Shown: positions 62,239 through 64,000 of the stretch, piece by piece
How the letters are laid out: every line of letters begins with the position of its first letter
Position numbering within the stretch: position 1 is the stretch's first letter
Source of the DNA: JBAIYU01 sp036763085
Lineage (GTDB): Bacteria; Bacillota; Negativicutes; DSM-1736; Dendrosporobacteraceae
Assembly (NCBI RefSeq): GCF_036763085.1
Contig: NZ_JBAIYU010000030.1
Coordinates: 122,551 to 186,550 of the forward strand
Reading direction: 5' to 3'
DNA: 64,000 nucleotides
Notes under the pieces: model-generated
The model's database searches: none
Seen by the model: only the letters and a program-made list of their open reading frames with translations
Told to the model about the DNA's origin: nothing
Position numbers and translations under genes: made by a program

Positions 62239-64000
62239 TTAACGAAGATGTACACTTTTGATCTTAATGTCATCAGGTAATGAACTAGGATTACCTGTTT
62301 TAAGCCACTCTGTTGGGATTGTAGTTAGAGAAATTTCTAATTCATAAGATAGTCCGTCAGCTATAACATAGAGAGTCTCGTTGATTTGTTTTATTTCACT
62401 GAAAGAGCCGCCTCTTCTTAGTTCACCTAAGGTGGAATTAACTCCGATGCCGCTTTCTGTTCTAAACCTTGCATCATATACGGCAATTCCATCAATGATG
62501 TGTTGTTGGCCTTGATTGCGAATGCTAATACTCCCGACTAATGGCAGATTATTCTTTCCGTTTGCATAGACCTTTACAATGGGATGTGCTCGGCCGTTAA
62601 AGTCATCATTTGAGAAAGTAACATTGCTTTTATCATAATATTTATATAGGCTTTCGACTGTTTTCCCAATCTCCATGTAACCAGCTTTTTTACTTGATAA
62701 AGTATATGCAGGCTCACTAATTTTTGGCTGATCTTGTGATTGGGTATTAGTGTCTGTCGGGTTAGCGAGTAACTGAGCGGGGGATACTTCACTTTGTCCA
62801 AGTGCCTGCAGGATTTGGGGATCCTTTTTTTCTTGTGCAAGTGAAAGTGATGTATTCCCTTTGATATCTTTGGTGTTAAGATCAGCACCGGCTTGCAGTA
62901 AGAGTTTAACTGCATCCGTGTGGTTATATCTTACTGCTTTCATAAGTGCAGTTTGCTCATCACGGTCTTTGGCATTGACAGCTGCGCCTTGCCTGATTAA
63001 TAAATCAATAACTTCTACTCTGCCAAAACTTGCAGCTGCCATAAGGGGTGTGAATCCATCGCTTTTTCTATAAGAATTAGGAGACATTCCTGAATTCAGA
63101 AATAGGTTAACTATCTCAGTATTACCTCGACCGGCATATTTTACGAATTCATCTGGGGAATACTTAATACCCCTTTCGGCCAGTTTTCTTTCAGGTGCAG
63201 CTACGACGATGGGTGAAGCCGGTACTGCTGATTTACCAAAGTTTGCACCGAACCCAATAAGTATGGGCAACAAAATACAACATAGTAATATAGCCAGTCT
63301 GCTGGTTAGCTTGCGTCCCTTAGCAGTACCTATAGTCGTAACAGGATTTTGTTTTAATGCTGGTATTTTATTAAATAGATTTAAAAAGGCCAATTTTGGT
63401 GCTGTAATAGCACCTGTGATAGCAGCGGCAGCTTTTCTTAGATTGTTTCCTAGGCTCCATTTAGAGGTAGGTGCACTTGTTAGGTTATCAGGTTCATTAG
63501 TAGAGGGTGGGGGCACCACGGTAGTAGATTGTCCAGATTCTTCCGTAGTGGTTGCTGCTGCTTCAAGCGATGAATCGCTAGCCTGCTGTTCAGTATCTAT
63601 AGATGCAAGTAGTGCTGCAACTTCTTCAGGTGTCATAACGGCATCAGGAGTTGCTTGCTGCTCAGGGGCGTCAGCAGCTGGAGCCTGTTCTTCTTGCCCA
63701 ACGTTCATAGAAGCAAGCAAAGCTTCAATATCATCAGGTGACATCATAGCGTCAGGGGCTGCAACAATAGAAGGGGTCTGTTCTTCTTGCCCAGCGTTCA
63801 TAGAAGTAAGGAGAGCTTCAATATCATCAGGTGACATCATAGCGTCAGGTGATGATTGCGGTTTAGGGTCAGTCTGCTCAGGGGCGTCAGCAGCTGGAGC
63901 CTGTTCTTCTTGCCCAACGTTCATAGAAGCAAGCAAAGCTTCAATATCATCAGGTGACATCATAGCGTCAGGGGCTGCAACAATAGAAGGGGTCTGTTCT
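62239..64000 (-). CDS. Ankyrin-repeat membrane protein with tandem FliM-like N-terminal motifs, 5' end outside the window
   Basis: The frame is open to the right edge, so at least 587 residues of an N-terminally incomplete protein are seen. The visible N-terminal part has four copies of MSPDDIEALLASM-like motifs (the last is MTPEEVAALLASI), separated by Pro/Ala/Glu-rich linkers. The motif resembles the LSQxEIDALL start of flagellar FliM. A basic linker and one membrane helix (RLAILLCCILLPILIGFGAN) follow, then three ankyrin repeats (about 290-395 of the visible part: GFTPLMAAASFGRVEVIDLL, TALMKAVRYNHTDAVKLLL) and a C-terminal beta domain. Function unknown; the helix places the ankyrin part outside the cytoplasm if the motifs are inside. 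Confidence 0.8.
   Translation of the reverse strand, partial: EQTPSIVAAPDAMMSPDDIEALLASMNVGQEEQAPAADAPEQTDPKPQSSPDAMMSPDDIEALLTSMNAGQEEQTPSIVAAPDAMMSPDDIEALLASMNVGQEEQAPAADAPEQQATPDAVMTPEEVAALLASIDTEQQASDSSLEAAATTTEESGQSTTVVPPPSTNEPDNLTSAPTSKWSLGNNLRKAAAAITGAITAPKLAFLNLFNKIPALKQNPVTTIGTAKGRKLTSRLAILLCCILLPILIGFGANFGKSAVPASPIVVAAPERKLAERGIKYSPDEFVKYAGRGNTEIVNLFLNSGMSPNSYRKSDGFTPLMAAASFGRVEVIDLLIRQGAAVNAKDRDEQTALMKAVRYNHTDAVKLLLQAGADLNTKDIKGNTSLSLAQEKKDPQILQALGQSEVSPAQLLANPTDTNTQSQDQPKISEPAYTLSSKKAGYMEIGKTVESLYKYYDKSNVTFSNDDFNGRAHPIVKVYANGKNNLPLVGSISIRNQGQQHIIDGIAVYDARFRTESGIGVNSTLGELRRGGSFSEIKQINETLYVIADGLSYELEISLTTIPTEWLKTGNPSSLPDDIKIKSVHLR
63658..63784. repeat. 127-bp exact direct repeat, copy 1
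   Basis: Identical base for base to 63874-64000, with a period of 216 bases, inside the N-terminal coding part of the ankyrin-protein gene. It encodes one FliM-like motif unit and part of the linkers on each side. Confidence 0.9.
63874..64000. repeat. 127-bp exact direct repeat, copy 2 (reaches the window edge)
   Basis: Second copy of the repeat at 63658-63784. It runs to the last base of the window, so it may be longer. Such exact repeats can expand or contract by recombination or slippage. Confidence 0.9.

Overview
The window reads as a piece of chromosome from a low-GC, anaerobic, diderm Firmicute, most likely a Negativicute of the Sporomusaceae type (inference). The evidence is Firmicute-style gene starts (strong GGAGG sites, frequent TTG/GTG starts) together with outer-membrane machinery: an SLH-domain porin, a YadA-type trimeric autotransporter, a TonB-dependent receptor and TonB/ExbB/ExbD. 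Rubrerythrins, a Dcu-type C4-dicarboxylate carrier and a dissimilatory sulfite reductase point to an anaerobe. No tRNA, rRNA, CRISPR array, insertion sequence or prophage was recognised.

Region 1 (1-12.1 kb): the end of a TauE/SafE exporter, a 33-residue membrane peptide, a frameshifted secreted protein, and then a minus-strand sulfite-respiration locus. In transcription order it holds a LysR regulator, 2[4Fe-4S] ferredoxin, dsrA, dsrB, dsrM, dsrK, dsrC, a YeiH-family permease, an unrecognised 119-residue protein and a second dsrM-dsrK-like pair. No sulfate-activation genes (sat, apr) are present, which suggests sulfite respiration. An OsmC-like protein lies upstream.

Region 2 (12.3-22.4 kb): a PadR-HlyD-DHA2 efflux operon, an HD-GYP protein, a threonine-aldolase-like lyase, a TetR regulator followed by nirJ1/nirJ2 (ahbC/ahbD-type radical SAM enzymes that make heme from siroheme), two rubrerythrins and a DUF1540 protein. 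The siroheme and heme link fits the Dsr and DsrM cofactors.

Region 3 (22.6-34.3 kb): cell envelope and signalling. It holds an SLH porin, a GDYXXLXY/DUF2157 pair, a TerC protein, an eight-repeat secreted protein beside a miniature YadA adhesin, a glycine riboswitch before an orphan LivJ-like binding lipoprotein, and a c-di-GMP-I riboswitch with terminator before a FIST-GGDEF gene that is split by a one-base frameshift.

Region 4 (34.3-43.9 kb): a TonB-dependent uptake operon (receptor, ExbB, ExbD, TonB, half-size ABC exporter, FecCD permease, ATPase, binding protein) followed by a TetR gene. The receptor promoter carries a Fur-box match, two palindromes and a 15-bp hairpin.

Region 5 (44-64 kb): GIY-YIG and DUF2087 genes, a ZIP metal transporter, a secreted unknown protein, another frameshifted small gene, a GGDEF protein, a large peptide-uptake operon with LD-carboxypeptidase, a beta-lactamase-fold hydrolase and an M20 hydrolase (probably murein-peptide recycling), a CitA/DcuS-type two-component system with a DcuA/B carrier, and the 3' part of an ankyrin protein with repeated FliM-like N-terminal motifs.

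Three genes (540-895, 32515-34307, 47594-47796) are each broken by one base in a short homopolymer. This could be real inactivation or a systematic indel error in the assembly.
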